DNA of 64,000 bases from Tethya wilhelma (Eukaryota > Porifera > Demospongiae > Tethyida > Tethyidae). The notes beneath the pieces are model-generated. The model did no database searches, was not told where the DNA came from, and saw only the letters and a program-made list of their open reading frames with translations. Both the position numbers and the translations under genes were made by a program. The stretch spans positions 160,603-224,602 of the forward strand of contig CAXIPT010000004.1 of assembly GCA_964030475.1 (NCBI GenBank), read 5' to 3'. Positions 22,774 through 38,465 of this stretch are shown here, piece by piece; the first letter of the stretch is position 1; each line of letters starts with the position of its first letter.

Positions 22774-24340
22774 GCACAACATGGGCTATGTGACTCTGAG
22801 TCAGTTCCGCCAGTGTCTGTGCTACCTTGGTCTCAGTGCCAGTGAGCCTGAGGGCAGGGTCATGGAGAGGAGGTTCTCTGACGACAAGGGCTTCAACTAC
22901 CTCCTCTTCTTGGAGCACCTCCAGCCGACGGACCAACTGGAGGACAAGTACAGGACCAGGATATCACAGCTGGTGGCAAAGAGAGAGAGGGTGAGAGTAG
23001 AAAAGTTTGTGGGAGGGAGAGAAATCCACAGATCAGAACTCCAGATAACTATCATTCTCCACTCACACAATTATTGTTTTTGGTTTGTTGATGAGCTGGA
23101 GCTGTGAATCTCATTTAAGCCTTCAGGGAATGTATCTAAGGTTGTATTAGAAATCTTTCATCTGTGTGTGTGTAGACTATATACCTGCTATGATAAGGGT
23201 GTTGATGTTTAGTGGATACTGATCTGTATAGATTCCTTAACCATAGCCCTCTCTCACATTAATCCTTCTACTCACACAAATGTTGTCGTTGTTGTTCTCT
23301 TGTGTTGTTTGTTAGACCATCTCCAGTGATAGAGGTGTGGAGTCTGTGAGTGCTGATGATGTGCTGGTGAAGATTAAGATCAAGGTACTATTATGATACC
23401 AAAATCTTCTCTTGCATAATTCAGAATACTGTGTCTAGTACAAAGAATGTATCTTATGACATATAAATTGAAGATGGAAATAATAATATTGTGTATTCTC
23501 CTCCCATTAGGTGATCAAGGAGCGTATTCGTGTGTTGGAGTTCATGAGGGACTATGACAAGTTGAAGAGTGGGCGTATCCCTATGACATCATTCAGAAGG
23601 GCTCTGGACTTGTGTGGCTTTGAACTGACACCAAATGAAGTGGAAGCACTGGAGAACAGGTATAGCAATACTGTTTTACTGGCAATCAAAGTAAAGGGTT
23701 AAACTCTTGCAATACACTTGTGTGCTCAGCGTAATATGATTCAATAGTATGCAAAACTCACACAGTTAAGGTATAACAGTATTCATTATTCCAACCAAAA
23801 TTTCCCTTATTATAGCATATAAATTAGAAGATACTAAGAGTGTACTAAATTCTCATAAATATTGTTAGGCCATAATATTATGCATGGAATAGAATCACAT
23901 TACGCCGAGCACACAAGTCCATTGCAATTTTACGCCGAGATAAGCTTCTCTTGTTATATTCAGAGGTAGCACTTTATTGTATTCAGTGCCTTCCTTTCCT
24001 GATGCATAGTAAATCACATGGCATTGTTTGTTTACTGACAGATTTTACCACACATTATAACCACCATGTGTACACAGGTTCCTCTCTGTGAAGGACTCCT
24101 CTTGTGTTGACTACATGAGGTTCTCTGATGAGATAGAATCCATCTTCACCACCAACCACCTGGAGAAGACCCCCACGGCTGAGGTGACCCAGTTTGTCCC
24201 CCCGGTGGAGGTGGACCTCAACCTCCTCTCACCAGAGGAAGAGCAGATACTGCTGAAGACACTCCACAGACTGGCAGAGAGGGTGGGTTGGACAGCTGAG
24301 GGAAATGTGTTATTCCTGCAAGTGCAACAATTGCTTATTG

Positions 24341-24387
<47 letters not shown>

Positions 24388-24647
24388 ATGCAAAAATTCA
24401 AATCCTCACACCAGCATCTTTCCCACGTTCTGTAGGTTCGTGTTCGTCGTATTCAGATCCACCCTCTCTTTGAGGACTATGACCGGGTGCACATCGGGAG
24501 CGTCACTAGATCACAGGTGAGGAATGTAAACAGATTTGTGGTTAGAAACTGGTTCCAAAGTTTTGATAGCATAATTGGTTTTGCTGTGCATTATGTAAAC
24601 TTTTGTTTACATAATGCTCAATGACATTGTGCTCCATTCTCATGCAG

Positions 24648-24724
<77 letters not shown>

Positions 24725-24913
24725 CCCCTCCAGTTCCACCGTGTTCTCAGTGAGCTGGAGATGGGTGGACTGGTCAACTCTCTGGAGTTTGGCATCCTCT
24801 ATCGGAAGTTTGATGTAAAGGTCGGAGGTCGCAGTGATGTCAACTACATAGCATTCTGTGAGATGATCAATGACTATGCCTTGACCAAGTGGACTGACCC
24901 CTCTCTCAAGTAG
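22774..24913 (+). CDS. Multi-EF-hand-like protein, 3' half
   Basis: Exons 22774-22990, 23316-23384, 23511-23659, 24078-24282, 24436-24516 and 24734-24913 (stop TAG). The protein repeats an EF-hand-like module: GYVTLSQFRQCLCYLG, then RIRVLEFMRDYDKLKSGRIP with FRRALDLCGFELT, then IQIHPLFEDYDRVHIGSVT with FHRVLSELEMGG and VNYIAFCEMINDYA. The loops keep the D-x-D-x-x-x-x-G-x-I shape but lack several calcium ligands, so calcium binding is doubtful. The RIRV-x-EF-x-DxD module matches the minus-strand exons at 14301-15257, and I infer one gene. The first exon starts in phase 2, while the last minus-strand exon ends in phase 0, so at least one exon is missing in the gap. Function unknown; a ciliary or cytoskeletal role is a guess from similar proteins. 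Confidence 0.75.
24655..24722. repeat. (CT)n before a 3' splice site
   Basis: CT tract ending about ten bases before the CCCTCCAG acceptor of the last EF-hand-like exon; it probably serves as the polypyrimidine tract. Confidence 0.92.
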
Positions 24914-25141
24914 ATAATGGACAGTATAACCATAAATAATTATATTATGTAACAATCTTTTAAAAAAAAACAAAAAAAACAACAAGTAATATGTATAATT
25001 ATGGTTAGACATAGATATTATAACAGTGATAAGTATATTCATCAACAGAAAAATAATCTTATAATTATATATCTGGACAAAGACAATATAAAAAGATATG
25101 ACACTGTAATAAAAAATAAGTTTTAGTATAAAAATTTAGTA

Positions 25142-25523
25142 CTAATGTTGTTTCGTGATACACAGTTCACTGTGGCCTTCCCTGCCTTCTTGGGTTTCTT
25201 CAACTGAAGATTGGAACTCATCAGCTAGCACTGAAGCAGAAAATTTATTATGCTCATCATGCAAACAAAACCAGTACCAAAATTATTTTTATATAGGCCT
25301 ATATACCTTCTTCTGTTTCTTCAGTGGGATGATCTAATTCTTCTTTGCTTGATTCTCTCATTGTCTTCACTCTATCTATTTCTTCCACCACTCTCCCGTG
25401 GCTCCCGAAAAAGTTGCAACATGCCCTGCACACTGGCTGGGCGAAATCTTGCAGCAGCACCTCCCAGCTCCGTTTGCATGCTCCGCACAAGTAGCAGTAG
25501 CAATTGTAACTCTTCGTTTCCAT
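25142..25523 (-). CDS. Short IRF2BP-type zinc-finger protein
   Basis: Exon 1 (25307-25523) encodes METKSYNCYCYLCGACKRSW and then PVCRACCNFFGSHGRVVEEI. This is the N-terminal C4 zinc finger of IRF2-binding proteins (CYLC near the start, a hydrophobic W, PVCR-C-N-G, then a helix). In vertebrates these are nuclear co-repressors with a second, C-terminal RING-like domain. Exon 2 (25142-25230, or 25142-25203 using a nearer acceptor in the same frame) adds an acidic tail and stops. The predicted protein is only about 100 residues and has no RING, so it may be a minimal or divergent member or lack further exons. It is convergent with the EF-hand-like gene (228 bp apart). Confidence 0.75.
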
Positions 25524-27263
25524 TGCGAGTTAGTAACTTCAACGGTCATAGAAAAATCAGCAGCCGCAATAACATCATGATTATAATATTATTCTAATGA
25601 ATAAACTAGGCTATGGAACGACTGTACGAGCGCGCGCGAGGTCCACGGGTGTTTCAAGCGTACATTTAGCGTTTAATTAAAACATTACGGTAAGCCTAAT
25701 TAATATTCATAGCACTTAGCAACGCAAACTAATTACCACATCAGCTCGTTGCTATATATACTTGGGGAATTCTAGCACCAAATACAGTCAAAAACAGTTC
25801 TAAATATAGCAAACAGCACCTCTACAATGCAATAAGCCTAAGCACGCAGCAGCTACGCATACGGTCCACTACTGAGCACCTTGAACAACCACACGGCTTG
25901 TACAGAGGGAAATTGAGAGAACTCCCTAAGACACATTTTTGTGGACTTTCTGAAGTTTTCTCTGACATGCAGTCAACTTTTATTGACAATGCTAATGTGA
26001 AATAAGACATAAAAGGCATGAAAACTTTGGCACTATTTTTTTGGACAGAAATATAAGTTAAACAAAAACCATGAATATTCAATATAAAGTGAGCTTATTT
26101 ATGATACTAAAACTATTCTCAGACACCACCAGAAAGTAGAAACGCCATGAAATGACAGAAAAGAACCCTCTCAGCAACACTGGTATGAGTGAGAAGCTTG
26201 GGGAGAGCAGACTGAACTCAAAAGATGCCCATCATGGTCTTGACAGACATCAAGCCCAGACCTGTTGCATGGACCAACACTCATATAGCTACCAGACCAG
26301 CAAAAATTGTGCTGTGCATGCTTGCCAGTTCAGTAAGCAACCTTCAGAATACTTTGCACTGGTAAAACCTACAAAAAGGAATAAAATAAGAGAATATTTG
26401 ATACAAATATGTTCGCATAAATTACCATAATGTAATATTTATACTATATATTACGTGCCAGTGAATCTTGGAGAGGTTTTTAACTTAATCATCAATAGTT
26501 TGTGAATATGTAAGGTGATGCACACTCATTATGCCCTCTATACATTCTTTTATGACCAAAATGGGCTCTTTAAACAGTAATATTGCTGTTTTGCATCAAA
26601 TTTTACCACTCTGTATCATGAATAACTAATTATACATGTTATTCAACCCCTCAAACTACCATCTTAAAAAATAAGTGCCAACAAAAAGTATAGCTTACTG
26701 AAAACTTCTGTCCAGGTAGTAGTAAGAAAATGATCCAGTTTCTCTTGGAAAACTTCTGCTTTAAAACTTCACTCTTTCAAAGAGAAGGGGTTCAAAGAAG
26801 GTTGGTCCACTGTTTACATCGTATCTCAGCTCCAGTAGGTGCTATGAAGCTCAAACAAAGACGAAAAGAATCAGCAAAGGCAAGCGTTTTCAGCCGTGTT
26901 TACTGCCTCCACGTGTTTTTAACGGTATTCATAGAGCGCACGTGTAAAGCAGAGCAAGCTGTTGCTACGGGCCAACAGGATGCGTTGCTACGTGATGTTC
27001 AATTTTTTTGCGTGGGCGACTAAATTTCCACATACGTATGGCATTGAAACACCCGTGGGTCGAAGACGAGGCTAATTAGTCAGAAGACGAGGCTAATTAG
27101 TTAGAGGACGGTTGACCTTTGCTTGACCTTTTGATTCATGCTAATGCAGTCCGGCTGCACGATACGTAGAGAGTGGGATGGTAGACTGTGGGAGTGGTGA
27201 CCGTTAGGGGTGGGGCTCATGGTCTCCGTTGACATAGCAACCACTTTTCTTGCTTACAACAAA
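25524..27263. other. Intergenic region with a possible transposon remnant
   Basis: No supported gene. CCACGGGTGTTTCAA near 25640 recurs as its reverse complement TTGAAACACCCGTGG near 27045, about 1.4 kb apart, and could be short terminal inverted repeats of a decayed element. The frames at 26152-26430 and 26730-27023 match no family I know. Two direct copies of AGACGAGGCTAATTAG occur at about 27064-27100. Confidence 0.4.
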
Positions 27264-27441
27264 ATGGCCGCTCCAAGCAGCACTCAGGGTGTTGGTGGTC
27301 TGCGCTACTCCAGACTCAGAGCGAACTATGACCTCCTCTCATCACGACTAGCCAGCGGCCAATCTCTCCTTCCAGACACCGCCTATGCCGACTTCCTCAA
27401 GTAAGAGTGTTAATATTAAATAAAAATTTGATACACAGTCA

Positions 27442-27487
<46 letters not shown>

Positions 27488-28331
27488 TCATGATCACCAT
27501 CAATCCCTCCCCAATGTCGTACCAGACAATAATGACACTAATACTGGAAGGGGTATACTCATTAAACCACGCCCTCTCTCTGCCAACACCATTCGTCAGC
27601 GGGCTGAGAGGAGCATTGAGGAGAGCTCCAAACGACTCAAGACCATCGAGGTAAGTTAATTGGTGATGTAACTTTACCATGATCGATAAATACAACAGAG
27701 TAGGTAGGCGATCCACAGCGGGGTTACATATAATAGTTGTATTCAAAATGCATTTGACAAATTAAATTATTTTAGGTTAGCTAGAACTTTCTATATGATT
27801 AAATTTTGTTCTGTACGTCACCCATTCCTTGTATATGCCACCTCAGTGTTTCCCCCAGGACAAAAGTAAAGAGGGGGGGAAGTTCCTTATAATTCTCTGA
27901 ATAATATTATTAGTAGTTTTATATTTGTATGGGGAGAGAGGCATTTGAAAGGAGGGGGGAGCCCCCCCACCCCTCTTTGGGGGAAACACTGCACCTATTT
28001 GGGTTGCTAAATAACATTTTACAGCATGCAGTAAAAGTTCAGCATTGTGACACTGTGTGCAGTACATTATCAGTGTGTTATGATACTGTCTTTATTCCCC
28101 AGGATCTGCTGTGGGTCCACCGTCAGGAGGAGAGGGACCTGAGGAGGACAGAGATGGACATAGTGAAACAGAAGAAACAGGTGCAGAGGTCAATGAAGAA
28201 CTATGGAACAAGTTAGTCTGGTCTCAATAGAGTACATGATTACACATAGAAACAGTATGGGCTGGATTCGAGGCAGCATTGACAAGAATATTGTGATTCG
28301 GAAATACAGTCTACCTATTAATTCTGCACAT

Positions 28332-28376
<45 letters not shown>

Positions 28377-30727
28377 TTCACACCTGCTGCTCAGAGATCT
28401 CCCAGCGTCGTTCAGAAGAGGCCCAGACTCTAATGGACAAGGAGGCAACTCTCCTCCGCTACCAACAGAAAGACCTCCACCAGAAGAAGGAGGCTACCAG
28501 AGAGAGAACACAGGTATAATATAGGACTTGTGGAAAGACACACAATACATTTTTAGTCTAAAGGACAGTAGTTCTACGTAGCAGCTATATACTATAATTA
28601 TGTCCATGGTTCCTCATTAGGTGGCATTGGCTGGAAGACAAAGACTCAATGAACAGACAAAGAAGTTTATGAAATCAGAGTGAGTTATATATGGCCATCA
28701 ATGATTCCTGTGTGCATTGCAGTTGTTTGATATCAAGAATATTTAGTATACAGTGAAAGCAAAGTAACATGGTGTTAAATTTTCTCTTGTGTGTCTGTCT
28801 AGGAATGAGATGAGCTGGCGCTATCAGAATCTCCTGGAGTCTCTGGAGAGGAAGCAGGCGGAGGTGGAACAGCTGAGTCAGCAGTTTGAGACCAAGATAC
28901 GAGCCAAAGAGGTGGGTGGGTGGGCAGGGCTAGGGCAAGTCACATGACTATATGAACAAACTAGTACTGTAATTTGACTAATATTCGCATTGGGGAAATT
29001 TTCGTACGTGTCACTGTGTGTGAAAATTGAACACTCGAAATTTTGATGACCCATTACCAATATCAATGCGGGCGCTACGCATGTACGAAAATTAAACACG
29101 CAAAATTTTAATGTATGAAGTATTCTCAACGCGAAAATATCTCAAACTACGGTAATTCATTTTAGTAAAATCAGTCATACAAATCTTTTTTTCTTGGTGA
29201 TTTGTGAATGTTTAAATTCTTCCTCTAGGAGGAGCAGTATCGTCTGAAGCAGGAGCTAGCCAACCTGGCCATCTCTCTCAACATGGAGGCACAAAAGAAG
29301 AGACAGATGACTGTGGAGGAGGGCAGACAGACAACCAAGACGGACCAGAAGACCATCCAGGTACACTGGACATTGGAAAGATGGTCATATTCATGTCCAT
29401 TTCCATTTTCGGTTTGGGCCTATAACCATTTTAAATTCTATTTCTAATCCTAATAAATTTATTTATAATAATTTTGCTGAACAGCATGGACAACACAATA
29501 GCAGTTGCTAATACATGTGTGGTTCTCCTATTCTGTTGTTGGTGATTTCCTAACGTTCAAACCACAAAGCATTCAACTGACTCACAATTTTTTTCGGTGG
29601 AAACTTCCAAATGTAGCTTGATTATACGTATTCATCTTTATGATGACGGTTGGTAATATTGAACCCCAAAACGCTCAACTGACTCACTTGCTACAATTCC
29701 GCTTGACAAGTATGAAGACAATTGGATGTGTTATTCATAATGTCATGGGTGTATACAGACACTCCTACAAAGGAAAACATCAAATTCATTCTCATCAATT
29801 CCTTCCTGTATTAAATTCACAGCAAGCTATGACATTCTTTTGATGATCCAATTTCATTTGATAGGATTCCAGAATACAAGAAGGTACCATGCAAGCTGAA
29901 GAGAGGTTAAAGGTCAATGCTGAGACTCGTTACGAGAATAATCGCAGGGGTTTGGATCGTTCCCTCAGAGAGAAGGAGGAGGAGCTTCAGGTTAGGGGGC
30001 AGGGCCAGGGGGGGTTCGATGACTCTTCAAGTGCTGCATAGTCAGTCATTGTCATGTCTATTAAGTTTGTAGAATATTAATATACCATCTACAGTGAGGA
30101 GGAAGAGATTTCACTATGGACTATTAATTAATAGTAATAGACATATAAAGTGTTTGCATTTGTGTCTGCAGAACAAGTGATTGTGCAGTTTATTTCACTT
30201 TCTACTTAACCCTCCTTACAGGCCAGACAGCGTCAGGCTGGTCGTAACCTCCAGGATGTGAGGACCAGACTCCAACAGAACAATGAGAGTCAGAGGCTGA
30301 CAGCCAGTGAGGCAGAGCATGTGAGGCTGGCCATGTTGGGGAAGGACAGTCACAACAAAGTCATGGTGGGTAATAGTCTAGTGTATCCAGACCTTTTACA
30401 CGCGTGTTATGCACATGTATGTATAGTGCATGTGGGGTCTGGATACACAAGACTAGGTGAGTAACTGGTTGCCATAGATACAATTGTTAGTAATGACTTG
30501 TTTACAACGGTTCAGCTAGAACATGTCAACCAACTGATGAATATCAATTAATAGTTCAAGTGGATTGGTGTGTTTCATGAATATCAAAAGTTGGTATTCA
30601 TTAATTTTGTTCACAATGGACTCTTGGATGATTGTAGGAAAGACCACATGCTAATCCAGTAAAGTTTTTAAGGAAACTTACAGTATTGGATGGTCACTTT
30701 GTGTGTGACTGAATCTTGTATCATAAT

Positions 30728-30785
<58 letters not shown>

Positions 30786-30957
30786 GGCGGCGGCCATTGA
30801 GGCCCATAAAGCTGAGAAAGAGCTCCACCAGAAGATCATCAGGGAGAAGGCGGACCTGACAAAGGCCATCAACTCGCGAGAGGAGAACCTCCGTAATCTA
30901 GTCAGCCATCGGACGAGGGCCAAGGAGGACAGACGGATGCTAGCGGAGGAGAAGAGG
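27264..30957 (+). CDS. Coiled-coil protein, incomplete 3' end
   Basis: Ten exons: 27264-27400, 27485-27650, 28103-28211, 28395-28513, 28621-28679, 28803-28911, 29229-29360, 29865-29990, 30222-30365, 30787-30957. The start MAAPSSTQGVGGLRYSRLRA is chosen over an in-frame upstream ATG at 27210 because of its AAAATGG context. After a short N-terminal part the protein is almost all charged helix (RQEERDLRRTEMDIVKQKKQ, LLESLERKQAEVEQL, EEQYRLKQELANLAI), a long coiled coil of roughly 420 residues. All junctions are in phase. No stop is found after 30957, and the next exons may be lost in the gap at 32286. Such proteins are often centrosomal or axonemal, but I do not recognise the family. Confidence 0.7.
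27844..27991. mobile_element. CAGTGTTTCCC fold-back element, copy 1
   Basis: Ends CAGTGTTTCCCCCAGGACAA and CTCTTTGGGGGAAACACTG form inverted repeats. The interior (TTTTATATTTGTATGGGG) matches, reversed, the element at 58965-59114. It lies in the intron after exon 2 of the coiled-coil gene. Confidence 0.8.
28969..29155. mobile_element. GAAAATT-rich imperfect inverted repeat
   Basis: The outer ends (CTGTAATTTGACTAATATTC and GAAAATATCTCAAACTACGG) are imperfect inverted repeats. The interior has repeated GAAAATTGAACACGC-like motifs. Similar wording occurs in the macroH2A intron at about 2756-2880. A decayed MITE is likely but not proven. Confidence 0.45.
30728..30784. repeat. (CT)n abutting a 3' splice site
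   Basis: Pure CT tract running into the CTAG acceptor of the coiled-coil exon at 30787. Confidence 0.92.
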
Positions 30958-31089
30958 GTGAGGAAGACCCTTTAATTTAGATCAATTGATGGTTAATATT
31001 ATGCCTATACTGGAATGCAATAGAGCTGGTAACATACAGTGTCAACCAACAGTGCCTCCTTTAGCCCTGATACCAGCTGCAGCATTAGC

Positions 31090-31925
31090 TTTTATAACTC
31101 AAATATACGTAGTTATAACTCAAACATGTGTCACACATGAGCAGTTATAACTCAAACATGTGTCACACATGAGCAGTTATAACTCAAACATGTGTCACAC
31201 ATGAGCAGTTATAACTCAATCATGTGTAGTTATAACTCAAACACGCGTAATTATGACTCAAACATGTGTAGTTACCATAGATCTTATAAAAATTCTACCC
31301 TATGTGGTTATAACTTAAACATGTGTAGTTATAACTCAAACACGTAGTTGTAGTTTGTATAACTCAAACATGCGTACTTATGACTCAAACATGCCTAGTC
31401 ATAACTCAAACATGCGCAGTTATAACTGAAACACCTCAAACATGTATAATAATTATGACTCAAACATGCAAGTCATAACTCAACATGTGTATAGTTGTGA
31501 CTCAAACATGCGTAGTCATGTTCAGTTATCACTCAAACACCTCAAACATGTACAATAGTCATAACTCAAACATGTGTAGTTATGACTCAAACATGTACTG
31601 TAGTTGTGACTCAAACATGCGTATAATATTATAGTATAACATAGTTCTATGACTCAAACATGCGTAGTTCTTGCTCAAACATGTAATTGTGACTCAAACA
31701 TGTGTAGTCATGTGCAGTTATAACTCAAGCACTTCAAACATGTAGTTATGACTCAAACATGTAGTTATTTATGACTCAAACATGTAGTTATGACTCAAAC
31801 ATGCGTAGTATAACAGTTCTATGACTCAAACATGCGTTGTTATAACTCAAACATGTATAGTCATAACTCAAACATGTGTAGTTATGACTCAAACACGTAG
31901 TTTTCACTCAAATGTGTGCAGTTTA
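31090..31925. repeat. Minisatellite, about 20-bp unit
   Basis: Roughly 35-40 imperfect tandem units of the type AGTTATAACTCAAACATGTG, with variants GACTCAAACATGCGT. Near 31120-31200 a longer unit ending TCACACATGAGC is repeated three times. No gene signal lies inside. Confidence 0.9.
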
Positions 31926-32039
31926 TCTCTAGTTATAACTGCAACATAAAAGTTGTACCTCAGACTTAAAAAATATGAGTTATATCTCCAGCAATATACC
32001 ATTTTACCATCATAATAGCTTACGATGGCCCTGAAGATT

Positions 32040-32262
32040 CAAAAGGATTTTGCTAACTGATTTTTAATCTAAGCTATTTTCAACCCCTTTAAGCAATTTT
32101 TATCTAAGCGATTTTTGATCTAAGGTATTTTCAACCCCTTCTAAGAGATTTTATCTAACTGATTTTTGATCTAAGCTATTTTCAACTGCTCTAAGAGATT
32201 TTTATGTAAGATTTTCATCTAAGCCATTTGTATCAAAGCCATTTTCATCAAAGCCCTAGCCC
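32040..32262. repeat. Degenerate GATTTTTGATCTAAGCTATT repeat
   Basis: Four or five decaying units built from CTAAG-ATTTT and TTTTCAACCCCTT, followed by shortened ATCAAAGCCATTTTC units. It ends just before the n at 32286. Confidence 0.75.
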
Positions 32263-32458
32263 CTAGCTCCTTGAGCCCCTAGCTANTATGCTTGGCCTTT
32301 GAATTCCTCCAGCACTTTGGAGCTGTTCTTTGAACTCTTTCGCTGTCAAGACAAAGTTCTGAGAAGTGTAAGAAAGATACCATAATTGATCTTTGCACAG
32401 TTTGTAATGTTTTGTTAAAGTGGAAAACAAAATAAGTTTCTCTTTTTTTCTATTTTAT

Positions 32459-32490
<32 letters not shown>

Positions 32491-32542
32491 AAAGTGTGTA
32501 TAATCATATGCTTCAATTGGTCATAATTTTATTGATGCTTAC

Positions 32543-34774
<2,232 letters not shown>

Positions 34775-36860
34775 CTTTACACACGGCAGATTGCTGATTC
34801 AGCAAATATATGACGTCATAATTCAATTTTTGCATTCCTTCATGTGCCACAGTGCATCTGCTCACTGTCAGTGAGTTCACTGGTGGTAGGATGCCATGGT
34901 AACTTGAAACAACAACTAGGGATTCAATGATGTGTTAAAATGAAAGTGAAAAAAACATTATAATAGCAGTCCTAGGTTTTTTCCTTTAGTGTGTATGATT
35001 TTGTTTATCTGTCAGGTAGGACAATGCCTGGTACCAAAGTGCCTTCTCATGATAACAATGGTGCAATTGGTCCCTAAACTCTATCAGCTAGGCTTTGTCT
35101 CAATTGATATGGTTAGTCATGCTGTCTATTGCTTGAGGGGAAATTGTATACGTAATATTGAGTACTGTCCCATGGAGGCTGGCTGAAACCAAGTGGTACT
35201 AAATTATCATTGTGGTCCAGGACACAGGGTTGTGTACACAGCATGTATTTAGGTAGTTTGTTTGTAAACAAAAGGAAGTGAGGTTAGTGTGTGGTTATTA
35301 AAGAGGATCTAACTCCAGTCATGAAAGTACCTTATTTAATAGCATGGCATTATTGTACACATGCCTGGTACAGTAACTATTACACATGACTCAACAATTA
35401 ACACTGCACTAATATTGTAGCATCTGTTTTAACTGAACTGAACCAAAATATGCCAAAAATAAACAATGTGGTAGCAGCTATTATTATACCAATCCTATAG
35501 ATAAACCATGTTCTGTAAACATATATATATATTTGTAACCAAGATGATCATGATATAATATTCCTCACGCAGTCTCAGCCTCCTAACAAGCAATAACAAT
35601 TAGTTCAATTCCCTGGTGAGATATGATTGATACATGATCCACCAGCTGTTAATGACTGTGACACTCAACTGCTTGTGTTTACTTTACTCAATTAACTCAG
35701 TTGCCATACCGACTGGGAGATGTTTGGCCGCTAGGGAGTACAAACATTCAAGCTGATATTGACTTACAGCAATATAAGGATTGATATCCTTGCTGGAAAT
35801 TAAGTTGCTATGTGAAGCTAATAATATTATCTTACTTGAATTGTTGAGAGAAGAATAATTTCTCTCATAGATAGCTAGGGATTACAAGCATTCAGGCTGA
35901 CATTCACTTACTGCAGTATACCGAATATCCTTACTGGGAGCCTCCCTAACTATCTCTGAGAGAAACCTTCATAATGGTATCAATTCTTCTCTTTGCAGTT
36001 CTAGTAAGATATATAAACTATATGAAACTAATAATATTAGTTTCATATAGCAACTTGTACTGGCCATGGTTAATTTGGTTAGGTTGTGTGTGTGTGTCTG
36101 AAGAACAGGAGAGGATTTGGGTAGGCTTAGGTGGATTATGCTGGCACTAAAACTGGAATAATAGGTATATATATTCAGGAAGCAGGAATAGTTTGAGAAT
36201 AATAGGTTAATATTCAGCACTATTTGACCTTTAACTCTGTTAGACCACATGATAGACTATAATTCTCTTTAGTTTTCATATTTTTCATGGCTATCTAGCA
36301 GCTTCCTCATGCTTCACTCCTAACTACAAAGTTCTAAAGTCAGTGTGTGATTTAAATTAAATACTTGAACTTTATTTTACAAAGCTTTGCAAAACATGAG
36401 CAATTTTTGAGAATAATAGGTGAAATTTGAAAGAATAATGGGTGAATTTAGATGGAAGTGCAGAATAGAATAATAGGTAAATTTGAAAGCATAATCCCCC
36501 TAAGTCTAGATTTGGGGGAACGTTCCTAACAGAGACTCAGCACTTCTGGTAGAATAAGCATATTTACGATATGCATGAATTATACTTCCAGTGGTATTGA
36601 TTTCAGCACCTTGGTTACACACAATTATTGGTATTCAGTTTACTATAAAGTGAAACTACTCATCACTGGCTGGGGGGAATTCTGTATCTATGGATACAGT
36701 AACTAGTATGTTCCACACACAAAACACATATATAGAGTGGGTGTCTATGCCAACACTATCACCTACACTGAACCGAACTTGTGCTCTACGTGGGAGTGTA
36801 ATACCTGATACCATAAACTGCCTATAATTATTATTATAGCTAGAAGTATCTATGAAACTA
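34775..36860. other. No recognisable gene
   Basis: AT-rich intergenic sequence upstream of NFU1. No frame has exon-like composition with splice sites. A short palindrome (ATTAGTTTCATATAG and its complement) occurs near 36020-36050. Confidence 0.55.
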
Positions 36861-36869
36861 CAATGCGAT

Positions 36870-37280
36870 TACGACATGTTATGCGCATGCGCATAATTAT
36901 TCGTGCGTGATGCGGTGGTTTTTAGCGCGATCCACCGTGAGGTGCAAGGGACGATTTGTGTGGGTTGTGGTCAACTTTTTTCCGGTGGTAGCTAATTAAA
37001 TACCGACCTTATAGGAAGTACTGTGGTGCTTAGTTCGTGCTCCATGCTTCGAATTCCAACACTGGATTCCGGCATTGGGCAGGATGGGGGAAGTATACTG
37101 GGAAATTTAATACTGATCATCGCGGATGATATAAAAAATTGTCTGTAAGTCAAGACTGAAGTTTCAGTTTTTATATCATACAGCTATTGAACAACTCCTG
37201 ATCTTTGCTTTACAGCTACAAGCAACCATCAGAGTATAATTAAGCAACTACTGCTCTGGCTGAGAGGCAATATAACAGGT
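36870..37280 (+). promoter_or_regulatory. Candidate promoter and 5' UTR exon
   Basis: A CG-richer patch (GCGCATGCGCATAATTATTC, GCGATCCACCGTGAGG) is followed by a segment ending CAATATAACAG and GTAAAAAC, a possible donor at 37280. It could be the promoter and non-coding first exon of the gene starting at 38466. This rests on composition only. Confidence 0.35.
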
Positions 37281-38465
37281 AAAAACTCCGTCACTTCATG
37301 TGTGCGTGTGTGTGTGTGTGTGTGTATGTTTGTGTGTGTGTTTGCTTGAACCATATTGTATTGATATTTATGGTGAAGACGATCTAACTAGAACTTCAAA
37401 GTAATATTATGTGCGAATCTGGGCTGTTTACTCAGACTACTAATTAGTACTACAAGCTAGCTGACAGTAGATTTATAGAACTAGCTTTATATGCCTATCA
37501 GGGGCTCACCGGCCGACTAGCCAACAGCCCGTTGTCATAGGTATTGTTGACTACAAGGGAACATAAAGAATACACGAGGGAAGTTTCCATTGTTTCCAGA
37601 AGCTGTCGTTCAACACTGATAATAATTTATGTACCTTGAGGGTCATGATCAGACAGTAAATGGTCATGTGTGTTGTCTCTCATGTGACTACTAAATGAGC
37701 TGGGGATATATCCCTGCCTTTTGTTGTGTGTGCAAATATGTGCAATAGTTGTGCACACAGCTCTTTCAGTTTATAGTCACAAGTGCAGCTGCTGTCTAAT
37801 AATGGCAGTTTGTGTTTAGCAACCATATCCCACTTGGGAATTATAACTGCCACTGTGGCAAATTGCAATATTCTCATCACGAGGAACCATTAACAAAAGT
37901 TTGCTGAGCTTAATATTTCTGGACTGCAACTGACAGTGTGTATAATAGCTGCAAGTTAATAATAATTACTAGGCTACTCCTTGTAGCAAGTGTTTTTACA
38001 AGCTCTGCCCAATGGTAAGTTTTTGTTATTGTAGAAAGTTTCAATTTCTGGTTTTAGAAACTTCTAGAAATGACCACGATGTTCAATGGTAATAATATTA
38101 TCATGTTTTTGTTCAGTCCCAAAATGAAGTAGAAATTTGGGAAAGTACTCCATCTTCTCTGTTTATTGTTCTTGTAGATCTTGTTATTGTAAATCATAAT
38201 TATGCTTTCAACATGATTGGAATTATGTACATTCTGTGCTTGTTTGGTTTGTGGGTTTTCTTTATTGCAGTTTTCAATTTTAAACTCACCCTAGCTACTA
38301 CCTTGTATGTTGGTTTTGTGTTGTATAATATTTGCTATAAAATACATTCCTTTATGACTATATTGGCTGTTTCTGTTACTACAGATTTTGGGGTTTTGCT
38401 AATCTAGAAGCTCTCAGCAAATTAAGACTTTGTCACTTAAGAAAAGCTCTGTCTAAATAATCAGA

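Noticed and set aside
26152..27023. Two frames (26152-26430, 26730-27023) as genes
   Set aside because: No family resemblance, no splice support, and they lie in a possible decayed transposon.
31090..31925. Regular repeats with spacer-like pieces, considered as a CRISPR array
   Set aside because: Units are imperfect head-to-tail copies without unique spacers, and the context is an animal genome; it is a minisatellite.
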